A stretch of DNA of 64,000 nucleotides from Paracoccus zhejiangensis (GTDB lineage: Bacteria; Pseudomonadota; Alphaproteobacteria; Rhodobacterales; Rhodobacteraceae). Each line of letters starts with the position of its first letter. The first letter of the stretch is position 1. Below the pieces are notes generated by a model, which was given only the letters and a program-made list of their open reading frames with translations, made no database searches and was not told where the DNA came from. The stretch lies in contig NZ_CP025430.1 of NCBI RefSeq assembly GCF_002847445.1, positions 2,356,001 through 2,420,000 of the forward strand, written 5' to 3'. Of this stretch, positions 25,543 through 35,279 are shown piece by piece. The translations under genes were made by a program, and so were the position numbers.

Positions 25543-28026
25543 TCAGAACCGGTCCAGCAAGCGGCCCAGGTAGTCGCGCTCATCCTCGGGCCGCGTGCGC
25601 TCGCCGCTGCGGCGGCGGATCTCGTCCAAGAGATCACGCGCCCGCCGCGCCGGATCGATGCCCTCGGCCAGAGGATCGCCATCGGTGATGGTATTGCCAT
25701 TGCCGGAGAGCTGGCGGCCCAAGGGATCGCGCTGCGCCCGGCGGTCATAGGGCAGGCCGTTCTCGCCATCGCGCATCGCCTGTCCGGCCTGACCGCCCGG
25801 CTGCTGGCCCTCCTGCCCCGGCTGCTGCCCGTCCGGCCCCTCGGCCCCGCGCTGGCCCTGTCCCAGCATGTCGCCAAGCGCCCGCATTCCCTCGCGCATC
25901 GACTGGATGGCATCGGCCTGCCGTTCCAGCGCGCCCGACATGTCGCCCTCGCGCAGCGCCTGTTCGGCCTGATCCATCGAGCGCCCAGCCTCGTCCAGCG
26001 ACTGCCGCGCCGCATCGCCCTGTTCCGAGCCCTGCCCGGGCATCAGCCCCTGCTGTTGTCCCAGTTCCTCGCGCAGCTGGCCCTGACGCTCGGCCAGATC
26101 CTGGCTGCCCTGCTGGCCGCCTTGGCCGAACTGTTCCTGCATCTCGCGGAAGGCCTCGTCGGACAGGCGCTGCTGTTCGCGCAGCGTATCGGCCAGCCGG
26201 TTCATCGACTGGTTGCCCTCCTGCCCCTGACCCTGCTGGCCCTGACCGCCCGACTGGCCCTGCGTCACCTGCAGGTTCTCCATCATCCGGTTGAACTGCT
26301 CCAGCAATTGCTGGGCCTCGGCCATGCGGCCCTCGTTCATCAGCCGCTGGATCTCGTCCATCATCTGCTGGATCATGTCGCCGGTGACGACCTGCGACTG
26401 CTGGTTCTGGGTGAAGCGGTCGGCGGGGTCGGGCTGGCCCTGTTCGGCCAGCATCCGGGTATAGTTGTCCGTGGCTTCCTTCAACTCGTCCATCAGCCGC
26501 TGGATCTCGTCGGGGCTGGCGCCGTTGCGGATCGCCTCGGACAGCTTTTCCTGCGCCTGCTTCATCGCCTCCAGCGCATCGGCCAGCCCACCATCCTCCA
26601 GCTGGATCGCCGCCTGCCACAGGGCCTCGGCCAGCTTGTCGCGCGCCTCGGGGGTCAGCGGACCGGCCTCCAGCACGCCCACGCCGGCGCGCAGTTGCAG
26701 GTACAGCGGCTGGTCAACATAGCCCTCGGGCTGCCATGTCACAGCGCGCAGGATTTCGGCGCTGCGGCGGGCGTTCTCGCGCGACCACAAGAGATCGCGG
26801 CGCATCTCGATCAGCGCGGCGGCCAGCGGGTCAAAGAAGCGCCGGCCCGGCAGGATGGTCTGCATCGGCTCGGAGAGACCCTCCTGATCGATCCCGTCCA
26901 GCACCGACAGCCGCACCGTCACCGGCAGGTTGGCCCAGGGATGCCGCGCCAGATCCTGCACCAGCTGGGCCTGAACCTCTTTCCGCGCGCCATTGGGCAT
27001 CGGCAATTCCAGCGCGATGGGCTCGCGCGGCTCGGGATCGATGGCGAGTCCGAAGGTCCGCGGCACCGAGGCCAGATCAAGTTCGATCCCGGCGCTGCCA
27101 GCGACCACGCCATGATCGTCATCGGCGGTGAAATCCTGCACCAGTCGGCCATCCGCCCGCCGGGTCGGAGCATCGCCGGGGCGGATGCGCGGGGCGGCAT
27201 CGGGCAGCACGGTCACGTCGAAACGCCGCCCGGCCACTTCGATCACCCCGCTCTGCATCGCCTCGAAGGCCGGGGCCTGCGCCTCGTTGCCCTGCGCGGG
27301 GCCGATATCCTGCGTCACGCCCGCGCCCTCGCCGTAGAGCCGGAAGCTGACGGCGCTGCCCTTGGGCAGTTCCAGCACCTCGCCCTCGGGCAGGGCGTTC
27401 AGATAGATCGTCGGGCGGCGGGTATAGGCGGGCGGCTCGGCCCAGCCTTCCCAGCTTGGCCCGGTGGCAATGTCCGGCATCTGGCTTGCGGGAGGCCGGA
27501 AGGTCGCGGCCACGGCCGAGAGTCCCTGCCCCAGATTGCCCGCCCCGCCAAAGATCAGGGCCATGACCAGCGCCACCATCGCCGCCAGCCGTAGCGCCAG
27601 CGGATCGCGGCGGTTCAGCCCGGCATCGGGGGCAACGGCCCGCGCGGCTTCGGCCCGCGCCCGCATCTGCGCCTGATGGGCCTGCCACAGCGCGCCCTCG
27701 CCGCCCAGGGCCGCCTGATCGCGCAAGGCCGAGAGGGGCCGCCCCGGCAGGGTCGCATCCACGCGCGCCAGTGCCGCCGCCTCGCCCACGCGGCCAAAGC
27801 GCAATCCGCCCCGGACCGCCGCGACGACCAGCGCCAGCACCGCAGCGCCCAAAAGCCACGGCAGAACCGCCGCTGGCAAGGAGCTAATGAGCCCCAGCCA
27901 GAAGGCGGCAAAGACTACCGCCGCCAGCGCCGCGAGGGGCCAGAAGGCCCGCGCCACCTGCTCCCAGACCATGCCGGCATGGGTCAACCGCAGCGCACGC
28001 ACGACAACCGGCGCGTCGACCTTCAT
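25543..28026 (-). CDS. DUF4175 / TIGR02302-family membrane protein
   Basis: A large alphaproteobacterial protein of about 827 aa and unknown function. Two or three transmembrane helices lie in the first 170 residues (FWPLAALAAVVFAAFWLGLI, AAVLALVVAAV, AAMVALVMALIFGGAG). A periplasmic region with PPAYTRRPTIYL follows. The last third is low in complexity, rich in Gln, Gly and Met (MRRL.. MNEGRMAEAQQLLEQF, QGQSGGQGQQGQGQEG), predicted helical or disordered. I start it at the ATG at 28026. The frame continues to an ATG at 28107 that overlaps the lysA stop, but this would translate an intergenic repeat. Confidence 0.85.
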   Translation of the reverse strand: MKVDAPVVVRALRLTHAGMVWEQVARAFWPLAALAAVVFAAFWLGLISSLPAAVLPWLLGAAVLALVVAAVRGGLRFGRVGEAAALARVDATLPGRPLSALRDQAALGGEGALWQAHQAQMRARAEAARAVAPDAGLNRRDPLALRLAAMVALVMALIFGGAGNLGQGLSAVAATFRPPASQMPDIATGPSWEGWAEPPAYTRRPTIYLNALPEGEVLELPKGSAVSFRLYGEGAGVTQDIGPAQGNEAQAPAFEAMQSGVIEVAGRRFDVTVLPDAAPRIRPGDAPTRRADGRLVQDFTADDDHGVVAGSAGIELDLASVPRTFGLAIDPEPREPIALELPMPNGARKEVQAQLVQDLARHPWANLPVTVRLSVLDGIDQEGLSEPMQTILPGRRFFDPLAAALIEMRRDLLWSRENARRSAEILRAVTWQPEGYVDQPLYLQLRAGVGVLEAGPLTPEARDKLAEALWQAAIQLEDGGLADALEAMKQAQEKLSEAIRNGASPDEIQRLMDELKEATDNYTRMLAEQGQPDPADRFTQNQQSQVVTGDMIQQMMDEIQRLMNEGRMAEAQQLLEQFNRMMENLQVTQGQSGGQGQQGQGQEGNQSMNRLADTLREQQRLSDEAFREMQEQFGQGGQQGSQDLAERQGQLREELGQQQGLMPGQGSEQGDAARQSLDEAGRSMDQAEQALREGDMSGALERQADAIQSMREGMRALGDMLGQGQRGAEGPDGQQPGQEGQQPGGQAGQAMRDGENGLPYDRRAQRDPLGRQLSGNGNTITDGDPLAEGIDPARRARDLLDEIRRRSGERTRPEDERDYLGRLLDRF

Positions 28027-28071
28027 CCTGGAAGAAATATCCTCCGGGGCCCGGGGGTGGGAAACCCCCGG
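28022..28071. repeat. Intergenic AAATATCC/hairpin repeat, copy 2
   Basis: Same block order as the copy at 16443-16487: TTCATCCTGG, then AAATATCC, a GGGG run, and a perfect 7-bp hairpin (CCGGGGG at 28051-28057, CCCCCGG at 28065-28071). The ATG used for the DUF4175 gene lies inside the conserved TTCATC block, so the repeat supplies or abuts the start region. Confidence 0.7.
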
Positions 28072-28097
28072 CTCCTCTCGCCGTCGCAGGAACCGCC

Positions 28098-29363
28098 CTA
28101 TAGCCATTCCGGGATGGTATCGCGGGCGAGGATTTCCTCAATGCTCGGTCTGGCCCGGATGACGGCAAATTGATCGCCGCTGACCAGCACCTCGGGCACA
28201 AGCGGACGGGTGTTGTATTCCGAGGCCATGGCCGCGCCGTAAGCCCCGGCCGAGCGGAAGGCGACCAGATCGCCCGCCATCATCGCCGGCAGCTGTGTGC
28301 CCTTCTGGAAGGTGTCGCCGGTCTCGCAGACCGGGCCGACCACATCCATGGCGCTGACCTCGGCCCCGAGCGTAGGCTCGTTCACCGGTACGATGTCATG
28401 ATGCGCGCCATACATGGCCGGGCGCAGCAGGTCATTCATCGCCGCGTCGAGGATCAGGAAATCGCGCCCCTCTCCCTCTTTCAGGTAGATGACCGAGGCC
28501 AGCAGGATCCCGGCATTGCCGACGATGTTGCGCCCCGGCTCGATCTCGATCTCGCAGCCGAGATCGCCCACCGCGTCGCGGATCACCTGCCCGTATTCGA
28601 TGGGCAAGGGCGGCGCATTGTTGTCGCGGCGATAGGGGATACCCAGACCGCCGCCCATGTCGAGGCGGGTGATCGTGTGGCCGTCGCCCCGCAGCGCCCG
28701 GACCAGGTCGGCCATCTTGGCATAGGCTTGGCGGTAGGGGTCGAGATCGGTCAGCTGGCTGCCGATATGCATGTCCACGCCCACGACCTGCAGCCCCGGC
28801 AGACGCGCGGCCTCGGCATAGACCTCCCGCGCCTTGGCGATGGGAATGCCGAACTTGTTTTCCGACTTGCCGGTGGCGATCTTCTCATGGGTCTTGGCGT
28901 CCACGTCCGGGTTCACCCGGATGGCGATGGGGGCAACCGCGCCCATGCTGTCGGCCAGTTGCGACAGCGCCTGCAATTCCGCCTCGCTTTCGACGTTGAA
29001 CTGGCGGATACCGCCCTCCAGCGCCATGCGCATCTCGGCGATGGTCTTGCCGACGCCGGAAAAGACGATCCGCTCGCCCGGCACCCCGGCCGCCTTGGCG
29101 CGGGCATATTCGCCGCCCGAGACCACATCCATCCCCGCCCCCAGATCGCCCATCAGCTTCAGGATGGCGAGGTTGGAATTGGCCTTCACCGCGTAGCAGA
29201 CCAGATGCGGCGTCCACTCGAGCGCTTGCTGGAACAGGCCGAAATGCCGGGTCAGCGTGGCCGTGGAATAGACATAGACGGGGGTGCCGACCTCGGCCGC
29301 GATGCGCGACAGCCGGACGTCCTCGGCGCAGAGATGACCATTCTGATAGTTGAAGTGATCCAT
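28098..29363 (-). CDS. lysA: Diaminopimelate decarboxylase
   Basis: Catalyses the last step of lysine synthesis, meso-diaminopimelate to lysine, using PLP. The 421-residue protein has the PLP Lys at residue 60 in CYAVKANSN, the strand block GAGMDVVSGGEYARA, the Gly-rich phosphate loop MGGGLGIPY, and C-terminal GPVCETGD and SAGAYGAAMASEYN. Length and motifs are normal. It starts directly at the stop of the small lipoprotein gene (TAAATG), within the argH-lptM-lysA operon. Confidence 0.96.
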   Translation of the reverse strand: MDHFNYQNGHLCAEDVRLSRIAAEVGTPVYVYSTATLTRHFGLFQQALEWTPHLVCYAVKANSNLAILKLMGDLGAGMDVVSGGEYARAKAAGVPGERIVFSGVGKTIAEMRMALEGGIRQFNVESEAELQALSQLADSMGAVAPIAIRVNPDVDAKTHEKIATGKSENKFGIPIAKAREVYAEAARLPGLQVVGVDMHIGSQLTDLDPYRQAYAKMADLVRALRGDGHTITRLDMGGGLGIPYRRDNNAPPLPIEYGQVIRDAVGDLGCEIEIEPGRNIVGNAGILLASVIYLKEGEGRDFLILDAAMNDLLRPAMYGAHHDIVPVNEPTLGAEVSAMDVVGPVCETGDTFQKGTQLPAMMAGDLVAFRSAGAYGAAMASEYNTRPLVPEVLVSGDQFAVIRARPSIEEILARDTIPEWL

Positions 29364-29507
29364 TTACAGCGTCGCCTGCATCCCGATCCGCGCCTCGCCC
29401 GAGACCGTCACGCCGGGCTGCGGTTTCGGCTCGACCGGACGTTCCGGCGGGCCGTCAACACCACAGGCAGCCAGCGCCGCAAGCGCGATCAGCGCAATAA
29501 GTTTCAT
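29364..29507 (-). CDS. lptM: Small LptM-like lipoprotein
   Basis: A 47-residue lipoprotein: [20 protein letters not shown], then a Pro-rich stretch ([12 protein letters not shown]) and a short tail [13 protein letters not shown]. The lipobox is LAAC. The CG-x-x-GP pattern just after the lipid-bearing Cys, and the position immediately before lysA, match the LptM (YifL) family, which helps mature the LPS translocon LptD/LptE. The usual basic residue before GP is Asp here, so the assignment is tentative. AGAGG precedes the ATG. The start overlaps the argH stop by 4 bases. Confidence 0.65.
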   Translation of the reverse strand: MKLIALIALAALAACGVDGPPERPVEPKPQPGVTVSGEARIGMQATL

Positions 29508-30901
29508 GCCAACACCTCTTTCCAGCGCGCGATCTGCGCCCGCACCTGGTCAGGCGCGGTGCCGCCATAGCTTTGCCGCGAGGCGACCGAGTTGTGCACC
29601 CCCAGAACCGAGTAAACCGACTGGTTGATCGCCGGATTGACCGTCTGCATCTCGGCCATGGTCAGCTCGTCCAGGTCGACGCCCTTCTTTTCCGCCATCG
29701 CCACCAACGCGCCGGTCGCGTGATGGGCGTCACGGAAGGGCAAGCCCGCCTCGCGCACCAGCCAGTCGGCGAGATCGGTGGCGGTCGAGAAGCCGGCCGA
29801 GGCGGCGGCCTCCATCTTCTCGCGATTGGCGGTCAGGTCCGACAGCATCCCGGTCATCGCCGCCAAGGCCAGCATCAGGTGGTCGGCGGCGTCAAAGACC
29901 TGTTCCTTGTCCTCCTGCATGTCCTTGGAATAGGCCAAGGGCAGGCCCTTCATCACCGTGAAGAGGGCGACCGTCGCGCCGAGGATGCGGCCGATCTTGG
30001 CCCGGATCAGTTCGGCCGCGTCGGGATTGCGCTTCTGCGGCATGATCGACGAGCCGGTGGACCATTTGTCCGACATCGAGACAAAGCGGAACTGGGCCGA
30101 GGACCAGATGACCAGTTCTTCCGCCAGTCGCGACAGGTGAACCGCGCAGATCGACGAGGCCGACAGGAATTCCAGCGCGAAATCCCGGTCGCTGACCGCG
30201 TCGAGGCTGTTGGCCATCGGCCGGTCGAAATCCAGCGCCTTCGCGGTCGCCGCGCGGTCCAGCGGATAGCCGGTCCCGGCCAGCGCGGCCGCGCCGAGGG
30301 GCGATTCGTTCATCCGCCTGCGCGCATCCTGAAAGCGCGACAGGTCGCGGCCGAACATCTCGACATAGGCCATCATGTGATGGCCCCAGGTCACCGGCTG
30401 CGCGGTCTGCAGATGGGTGAAGCCGGGCATGACCCAGTCAGCCCCCGCTTCGGCCTGGGCCAGCGCCGCGCCGATCAGCGCGCGAAGCCCCTCGATCGCC
30501 GCATCGCACTGATCGCGCACCCAGAGCCGGAAATCGGTCGCCACCTGGTCGTTGCGCGAGCGGCCGGTATGCAGCCGCCCCGCCGGCTCGCCGATCAGCT
30601 CTTTCAGCCGCGCCTCGACATTCATGTGAATGTCCTCAAGCGCGCTGGAGAAGGGGAAATTTCCGCCCTCGATCTCTGACAAGACCGTGAGCAGCCCTTC
30701 CCGGATGGCGGTGGCGTCGCTATCGCTGATGATGCCTTGCGCGGCCAACATGGCGGCGTGGGCCCGGCTGCCCCGGATGTCCTGGGCATACAAGCGCTTG
30801 TCGAAGCCGATCGAGGCGTTGATCTGTTCCATGATCGCGTCCGGCCCGGCAGCGAAGCGCCCGCCCCACATCGTGTTGGCGGATTTGGTCTGGTCGGTCA
30901 T
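29504..30901 (-). CDS. argH: Argininosuccinate lyase
   Basis: Splits argininosuccinate into arginine and fumarate, the final arginine step. The 465-residue protein carries [20 protein letters not shown] at the N-terminus, the [12 protein letters not shown] block and the fumarase/aspartase-superfamily signature [12 protein letters not shown]. Length is normal. It is the first gene of the argH-lptM-lysA-DUF4175 run and is divergent from the TlpA gene, 21 bases away. Confidence 0.97.
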   Translation of the reverse strand: MTDQTKSANTMWGGRFAAGPDAIMEQINASIGFDKRLYAQDIRGSRAHAAMLAAQGIISDSDATAIREGLLTVLSEIEGGNFPFSSALEDIHMNVEARLKELIGEPAGRLHTGRSRNDQVATDFRLWVRDQCDAAIEGLRALIGAALAQAEAGADWVMPGFTHLQTAQPVTWGHHMMAYVEMFGRDLSRFQDARRRMNESPLGAAALAGTGYPLDRAATAKALDFDRPMANSLDAVSDRDFALEFLSASSICAVHLSRLAEELVIWSSAQFRFVSMSDKWSTGSSIMPQKRNPDAAELIRAKIGRILGATVALFTVMKGLPLAYSKDMQEDKEQVFDAADHLMLALAAMTGMLSDLTANREKMEAAASAGFSTATDLADWLVREAGLPFRDAHHATGALVAMAEKKGVDLDELTMAEMQTVNPAINQSVYSVLGVHNSVASRQSYGGTAPDQVRAQIARWKEVLA

Positions 30902-30922
30902 CGGCGATCCTTCGGAGGTCTC

Positions 30923-31468
30923 ATGCTGCGTTCGCTTCTGCTTTATACGGCGCTGGTTTTCGGTGCAAATGCGGCTTTCGCCGGGGCCATCGACTTCGAG
31001 GCTGCCAAGGCGAACGGATTAGCCAAGCTGGTCGAGACCGAGCCGACCGATCTGCCCGATACGGTGTTTCTCGATGCAGATGGTAATGAGGTCCGGCTGT
31101 CCGATTACCAGGGCAAGGCGATCCTGTTGAACTTCTGGGCGACATGGTGCGCCCCCTGCCGCGAGGAAATGCCGGCGCTGGACGAATTGCAGGGCGAGCT
31201 CGGCGGTGACGAGTTCCAGGTACTGACCGTGGCCACCGGGCGCAATGCGCGCGAGGCGATCGACAAGTTCTACGCGGAAACCGGCGTGGAACACCTGCCG
31301 ATCCTGACCGATGCCCGGCAGCAACTGGCCCGCGACATGGGCGTGCTGGGCCTGCCGGTGACGGTGCTGATCTCGCCCGAGGGGCAGGAGGTCGCCCGCC
31401 TGCCCGGCGATGCGGACTGGGCCTCGGACGCCGCCAAGCAGGTCATCCGGGAGTTGACAGCGCCCTGA
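30923..31468 (+). CDS. tlpA: TlpA-family thiol:disulfide reductase
   Basis: A secreted or membrane-tethered thioredoxin-fold protein of 181 aa. The signal sequence is [16 protein letters not shown]. The redox motif is WCAPC with Cys76 and Cys79, and the cis-Pro is in [12 protein letters not shown]. TlpA/CcmG-like proteins reduce periplasmic Cys in cytochrome c or cytochrome oxidase assembly. GGAGG precedes the ATG by 5 bases. Its position divergent to argH is typical of the family. The last 26 bases overlap the convergent tag gene. Confidence 0.88.
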   Translation: MLRSLLLYTALVFGANAAFAGAIDFEAAKANGLAKLVETEPTDLPDTVFLDADGNEVRLSDYQGKAILLNFWATWCAPCREEMPALDELQGELGGDEFQVLTVATGRNAREAIDKFYAETGVEHLPILTDARQQLARDMGVLGLPVTVLISPEGQEVARLPGDADWASDAAKQVIRELTAP

Positions 31469-32021
31469 CCTCGGCATGGCGCGGGCAGCCGGTCAGGTGG
31501 TCGTTCACCAGCCCGCAGGCCTGCATGAAGGCATAGGTGATGACCGGCCCGCAGAAGTTGAAGCCGCGCTTTTTCAGCGATTTGGACATTTCGGTCGATT
31601 CGGGCGTGGCGGTGGCCACGTCGCTCATCGCCGCCGGGCGGTTCTGGATCACCTCGCCGCCGGTGAAGCCCCAGATATAGGGGGTGAAGCCCTCGGCCCC
31701 CTCGATCTCCAGGAACAGCCGTGCGCCCTTGACCGTTGCGGCGATCTTGCCGCGATGGCGGATGATGCCCGGATTCTGCAGGGCCTGCTCGATCCGCGCC
31801 TCGTCCCACCGGGCCACGCGCTCGGGATCGAAACCCTCGAATTCCTCGCGGAAACTGTCGCGCTTGCGCAGGATGGTGATCCAGCTGAGCCCGGCCTGAA
31901 ACCCGTCCAGAACCAGCTTCTCCCACAAGGCGCGGGGATCGCGCTCGGGCACGCCCCATTCGCTGTCGTGATAGGCGACGTAAAGCGGATCGGTCCCGCA
32001 CCAGGGGCAGCGTTCGGTCAT
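31443..32021 (-). CDS. tag: DNA-3-methyladenine glycosylase I
   Basis: Removes 3-methyladenine from alkylated DNA. The 192-residue protein starts MTERCPWCGTDPLYVAYHDSE, with zinc ligands Cys5 and His18, and ends with NDHLTGCPRH, which supplies the second His and Cys. The central blocks LVLDGFQAGLSWITIL and KRGFNFCGPVITYAFMQA are diagnostic of Tag. It overlaps tlpA tail to tail. Confidence 0.95.
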   Translation of the reverse strand: MTERCPWCGTDPLYVAYHDSEWGVPERDPRALWEKLVLDGFQAGLSWITILRKRDSFREEFEGFDPERVARWDEARIEQALQNPGIIRHRGKIAATVKGARLFLEIEGAEGFTPYIWGFTGGEVIQNRPAAMSDVATATPESTEMSKSLKKRGFNFCGPVITYAFMQACGLVNDHLTGCPRHAEVRALSTPG

Positions 32022-32117
32022 GATGGGTTAACCTGATTTCCAGAAAAGGGGCGGGTTTAACCGGAAGTTAGGCCATCATGACCATGCTGCAAAGGCAGGA
32101 CATGCAGGAGTCGCGAT

Positions 32118-32936
32118 GTGAGCGGGGGCAATCAGTCGGATATGGGATCACCGCTGGATTTCGCCATCGACCAGCAGACCCGAATCACCATGCCCGCGGT
32201 TCAGGCCGCCGTGGCCCAGGGCCATGCCCTTCTGGCCTATCAGCCGGTGGTGCAATCCGGCCGGACCGGGCGACCGGCCTTTTACGAGGGCCTCATCCGG
32301 GTGGTCGACGATTCCGGTCGCATCGTTCCGCTGAAGGATTTCATGCCGGTGGCCGAGACGATGGAACTGGGCCGCCAGATCGACTGCCTGTCGCTGCAAC
32401 TCGGTCTGACCGCGCTGGCCGAGGAGCCCTCGCTGCGCCTCTCGATCAACATGTCGGCGCGGTCCATCGGCTATCCGCACTGGATCCAGACCCTGCGCTC
32501 TGGCCTCGGAAACGCGCCCGAAATCGCCGAACGGCTGATCCTGGAAATCACCGAAAGCTCGGCCATCCAGCTGCCGGCCGAGGTCGGGCATTTCATGCGC
32601 GAGGTCCAGGGCTATGGCGTCAGCCTGGCGCTGGACGATTTCGGCGCCGGCTATACCTCGTTCCGCTATCTGCGCGATTTCTGCTTTGATATGATCAAGA
32701 TAGACGGACAGTTCATCCGCGAGATCAGCCAGAACCCCGACAACCAGGTGCTGACCCGCGCGCTGCAATCCATCGCCATCCATTTCGACATGTTCACCGT
32801 CGCCGAATCGGTCGAGACCGCCGAGGACGCGGCCTTTCTGATCGATCTCGGGATCGATTGCCTGCAGGGTTACTATTTCGGCGCGCCGACGATTGCACCG
32901 CCGTGGAAAAGTCCCCCGGCAAAGGCGCAGCGCTAG
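32118..32936 (+). CDS. EAL-domain cyclic-di-GMP phosphodiesterase
   Basis: A stand-alone EAL domain of 272 aa without sensor or GGDEF domain. The signature is EGL in FYEGLIRV, which still supplies the metal-binding Glu. Other catalytic residues are present: Asn in LSINMSARS, Glu in LILEITESS, the double Asp in LALDDFGAGY, Lys in MIKIDGQF, Glu in VAESVET and Gln in CLQGYYFG. It should hydrolyse c-di-GMP to pGpG. I chose the GTG at 32118, with AGGAG 8 bases before it; the next ATG is at 32142. Confidence 0.9.
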   Translation: MSGGNQSDMGSPLDFAIDQQTRITMPAVQAAVAQGHALLAYQPVVQSGRTGRPAFYEGLIRVVDDSGRIVPLKDFMPVAETMELGRQIDCLSLQLGLTALAEEPSLRLSINMSARSIGYPHWIQTLRSGLGNAPEIAERLILEITESSAIQLPAEVGHFMREVQGYGVSLALDDFGAGYTSFRYLRDFCFDMIKIDGQFIREISQNPDNQVLTRALQSIAIHFDMFTVAESVETAEDAAFLIDLGIDCLQGYYFGAPTIAPPWKSPPAKAQR

Positions 32937-33194
32937 AACCCGGGATCGGCCACCACGCTCGGGGCCGATCGTCGCAGTTGGCGGCCGCTGTCGGCCAGAG
33001 AAGCCGATGTGCCAGCGCCGCGACGGACAAGGCCTCAGCCGCTGCAAGCCGGTCGCCGGGCTCCGCCGCCCGCCAACCAATCTCGCGCAAGTTCCGTATT
33101 CCCCCCGTCCCGGCCTTGACGCCACGTCGCGAAATCGCATCCTAGGCGCCGACGCCGGCCCCGCCGGCAAACCTGGATGGGAAGGAGCCCCCTC

Positions 33195-34367
33195 ATGACG
33201 AAAGCCGTTATCGTTTCCGCTGCCCGCACGCCGGTTGGCAGCTTCCTGGGATCCTTCGCCAATGTTCCGGCGCATGACCTGGGTGCCACCGTGCTGAAGG
33301 CCGTGGTCGAGCGCGCCGGCGTCGATCCCGCCGAAGTCAGCGAAACCATCCTCGGCCAGGTGCTGACCGCGGCGCAGGGCCAGAACCCCGCGCGTCAGGC
33401 CCATATCAATGCCGGTCTGCCGAAGGAATCGGCGGCCTGGGGTCTCAACCAGGTCTGCGGTTCGGGTCTGCGCGCGGTGGCACTGGCCGCCCAGCAGGTC
33501 AGCCTTGGCGATGCCGAGATCGTCATTGCCGGCGGCCAGGAAAGCATGTCGCTGTCGCCGCACGCCTCTTACCTGCGCGCCGGTCAGAAGATGGGCGACA
33601 TGCAGGCCATCGACACGATGATCCGCGACGGCCTCTGGGACGCGTTCAACAACTATCACATGGGCCAGACCGCCGAGAACGTGGCCGAGAAGTTCCAGAT
33701 CACCCGAGAGGCGCAGGACGAATTCGCCGTCTCCAGCCAGAACAAGGCCGAGGCCGCGCAGAAGGCCGGCAAGTTCGATGACGAGATCGTCGGCTATACC
33801 GTCAAGACCCGCAAGGGCGACACGGTCGTCGACAAGGACGAGTATATCCGCCACGGCGCCACGCTGGAGGCGATGCAGAAGCTGCGCCCGGCCTTCACCC
33901 GCGACGGTTCGGTGACTGCCGGCAACGCTTCGGGCCTGAATGACGGCGCCGCCGCCGTTATGGTCATGTCCGAGGAAGAGGCCGCCCGCCGCGGCCTGAC
34001 CCCGCTGGCTCGCATCGCCTCCTACGCGACCGCCGGCCTCGACCCGGCGATCATGGGCGTGGGCCCGGTCTATGCGAGCCGCAAGGCGCTGGAGAAAGCC
34101 GGCTGGAAGGTCGGCGATCTGGACCTTATCGAGGCGAACGAGGCCTTTGCCGCGCAGGCGCTGGCGGTGAACAAGGAGATGGGCTGGGACCCCGAGATCG
34201 TGAACGTGAACGGCGGCGCCATCGCCATCGGCCACCCGATCGGTGCCTCGGGCGCGCGCATCCTGAACAGCCTGATCTTCGAGATGGGCCGCCGCGACGC
34301 CAAGAAGGGCATCGCCACGCTGTGCATCGGCGGCGGCATGGGCGTCGCCCTCTGCCTCGAGCGTTGA
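33195..34367 (+). CDS. phaA: Acetyl-CoA C-acetyltransferase (beta-ketothiolase)
   Basis: Condenses two acetyl-CoA to acetoacetyl-CoA, the first step of polyhydroxybutyrate synthesis. The 390-residue protein has the acyl-carrying Cys88 in [22 protein letters not shown] with the catalytic His and CIGGGMG with the second Cys. It is followed after 102 bases by phaB, the arrangement known from Paracoccus. GAAGGAG is 7 bases before the ATG. The polymer synthase phaC is not in the window. Confidence 0.96.
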   Translation: MTKAVIVSAARTPVGSFLGSFANVPAHDLGATVLKAVVERAGVDPAEVSETILGQVLTAAQGQNPARQAHINAGLPKESAAWGLNQVCGSGLRAVALAAQQVSLGDAEIVIAGGQESMSLSPHASYLRAGQKMGDMQAIDTMIRDGLWDAFNNYHMGQTAENVAEKFQITREAQDEFAVSSQNKAEAAQKAGKFDDEIVGYTVKTRKGDTVVDKDEYIRHGATLEAMQKLRPAFTRDGSVTAGNASGLNDGAAAVMVMSEEEAARRGLTPLARIASYATAGLDPAIMGVGPVYASRKALEKAGWKVGDLDLIEANEAFAAQALAVNKEMGWDPEIVNVNGGAIAIGHPIGASGARILNSLIFEMGRRDAKKGIATLCIGGGMGVALCLER

Positions 34368-34469
34368 TCGGGGACTATCCGGCCGAATTTCCTGCGCGCA
34401 ATGATCTTGCGCGCAGGTCACGGCTTGGATAACAAGATTTCAACTCAACGGAAACGCGAGGGGACCAGA

Positions 34470-35195
34470 ATGAGTAAAGTTGCAGTTGTCACGGGCGGAT
34501 CGCGCGGCATTGGCGCCGCCATCTCGAAGGCGCTGAAGGACGCGGGCTATACCGTTGCCGCGAACTATGCCGGCAATGACGAGGCCGCCAAGGCCTTCAC
34601 CGACGAGACCGGCATCAAGACCTACAAATGGTCGGTCGCCGATTACGATGCCTGCACCGCCGGCATCAAGCAGGTCGAGGACGAGCTGGGTCCGATCGCT
34701 GTTCTGGTGAACAATGCGGGCATCACCCGCGACGCCATGTTCCACAAGATGACGCCGCAGCAGTGGAAAGAGGTCATGGACACCAACCTGACCGGGCTTT
34801 TCAACATGACCCACCCGGTCTGGACCGGGATGCGCGACCGCAAGTTCGGCCGCATCGTCAATATCAGCTCGATCAACGGGCAGAAGGGCCAGGCGGGCCA
34901 GGCCAACTATTCGGCGGCCAAGGCCGGCGATCTGGGCTTCACCAAGGCCCTGGCGCAAGAAGGTGCCCGCGCCGGCATCACCGTGAACGCCATCTGCCCG
35001 GGCTATATCGGAACCGAGATGGTGCGTGCCATCGACGAGAAGGTGCTGAACGAGCGGATCATCCCGCAGATCCCGGTCGGTCGCCTGGGTGAGCCCGAGG
35101 AAATCGCCCGCGCCGTGGTCTTCCTGGCCTCGGACGATGCCGGCTTCATCACAGGCTCGACTATCAGCGCCAACGGCGGCCAATTCTTCGTCTGA
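34470..35195 (+). CDS. phaB: Acetoacetyl-CoA reductase
   Basis: Short-chain dehydrogenase of 241 aa that reduces acetoacetyl-CoA to (R)-3-hydroxybutyryl-CoA for PHB. The NADPH loop is TGGSRGIGAAI, NNAGITRD is present, and the catalytic Tyr/Lys pair is in NYSAAKAG with Ser in NISSINGQKGQ. GAGGGG precedes the ATG at 34470. Second gene of the phaAB operon. Confidence 0.96.
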   Translation: MSKVAVVTGGSRGIGAAISKALKDAGYTVAANYAGNDEAAKAFTDETGIKTYKWSVADYDACTAGIKQVEDELGPIAVLVNNAGITRDAMFHKMTPQQWKEVMDTNLTGLFNMTHPVWTGMRDRKFGRIVNISSINGQKGQAGQANYSAAKAGDLGFTKALAQEGARAGITVNAICPGYIGTEMVRAIDEKVLNERIIPQIPVGRLGEPEEIARAVVFLASDDAGFITGSTISANGGQFFV

Positions 35196-35225
35196 GCCCG
35201 TTCAAGAAAATTTGTCGGAAAACAC

Positions 35226-35253
35226 AACGGCCCGCGAGTTTCGCGGGCCGTTT
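35226..35253. terminator. Strong hairpin after phaB
   Basis: Perfect 12-bp stem, AACGGCCCGCGA at 35226-35237 and TCGCGGGCCGTT at 35241-35252, with a 3-base loop. Only short T-runs follow on either strand. It lies between convergent phaB and the DUF465 gene and probably ends both transcripts. Confidence 0.8.
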
Positions 35254-35279
35254 CACATTCTGGAAAACCGGTCGGATCG

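Noticed and set aside
28027..28107. N-terminal 27-residue extension of the DUF4175 protein from the ATG at 28107
   Set aside because: It would translate the intergenic repeat and yields an unconvincing sequence; kept only as an alternative start.
32024..32031. GGTTAACC palindrome between tag and the EAL gene as an NnrR/FNR-type site
   Set aside because: Too short; the second half-site and the spacing of those regulators are missing.
32944..32970. GATCGGCC/GGCCGATC inverted repeat after the EAL gene as a terminator
   Set aside because: The 8-bp stem has an 11-base loop and no T-tract, and such GC-rich pairs are expected by chance in this genome.
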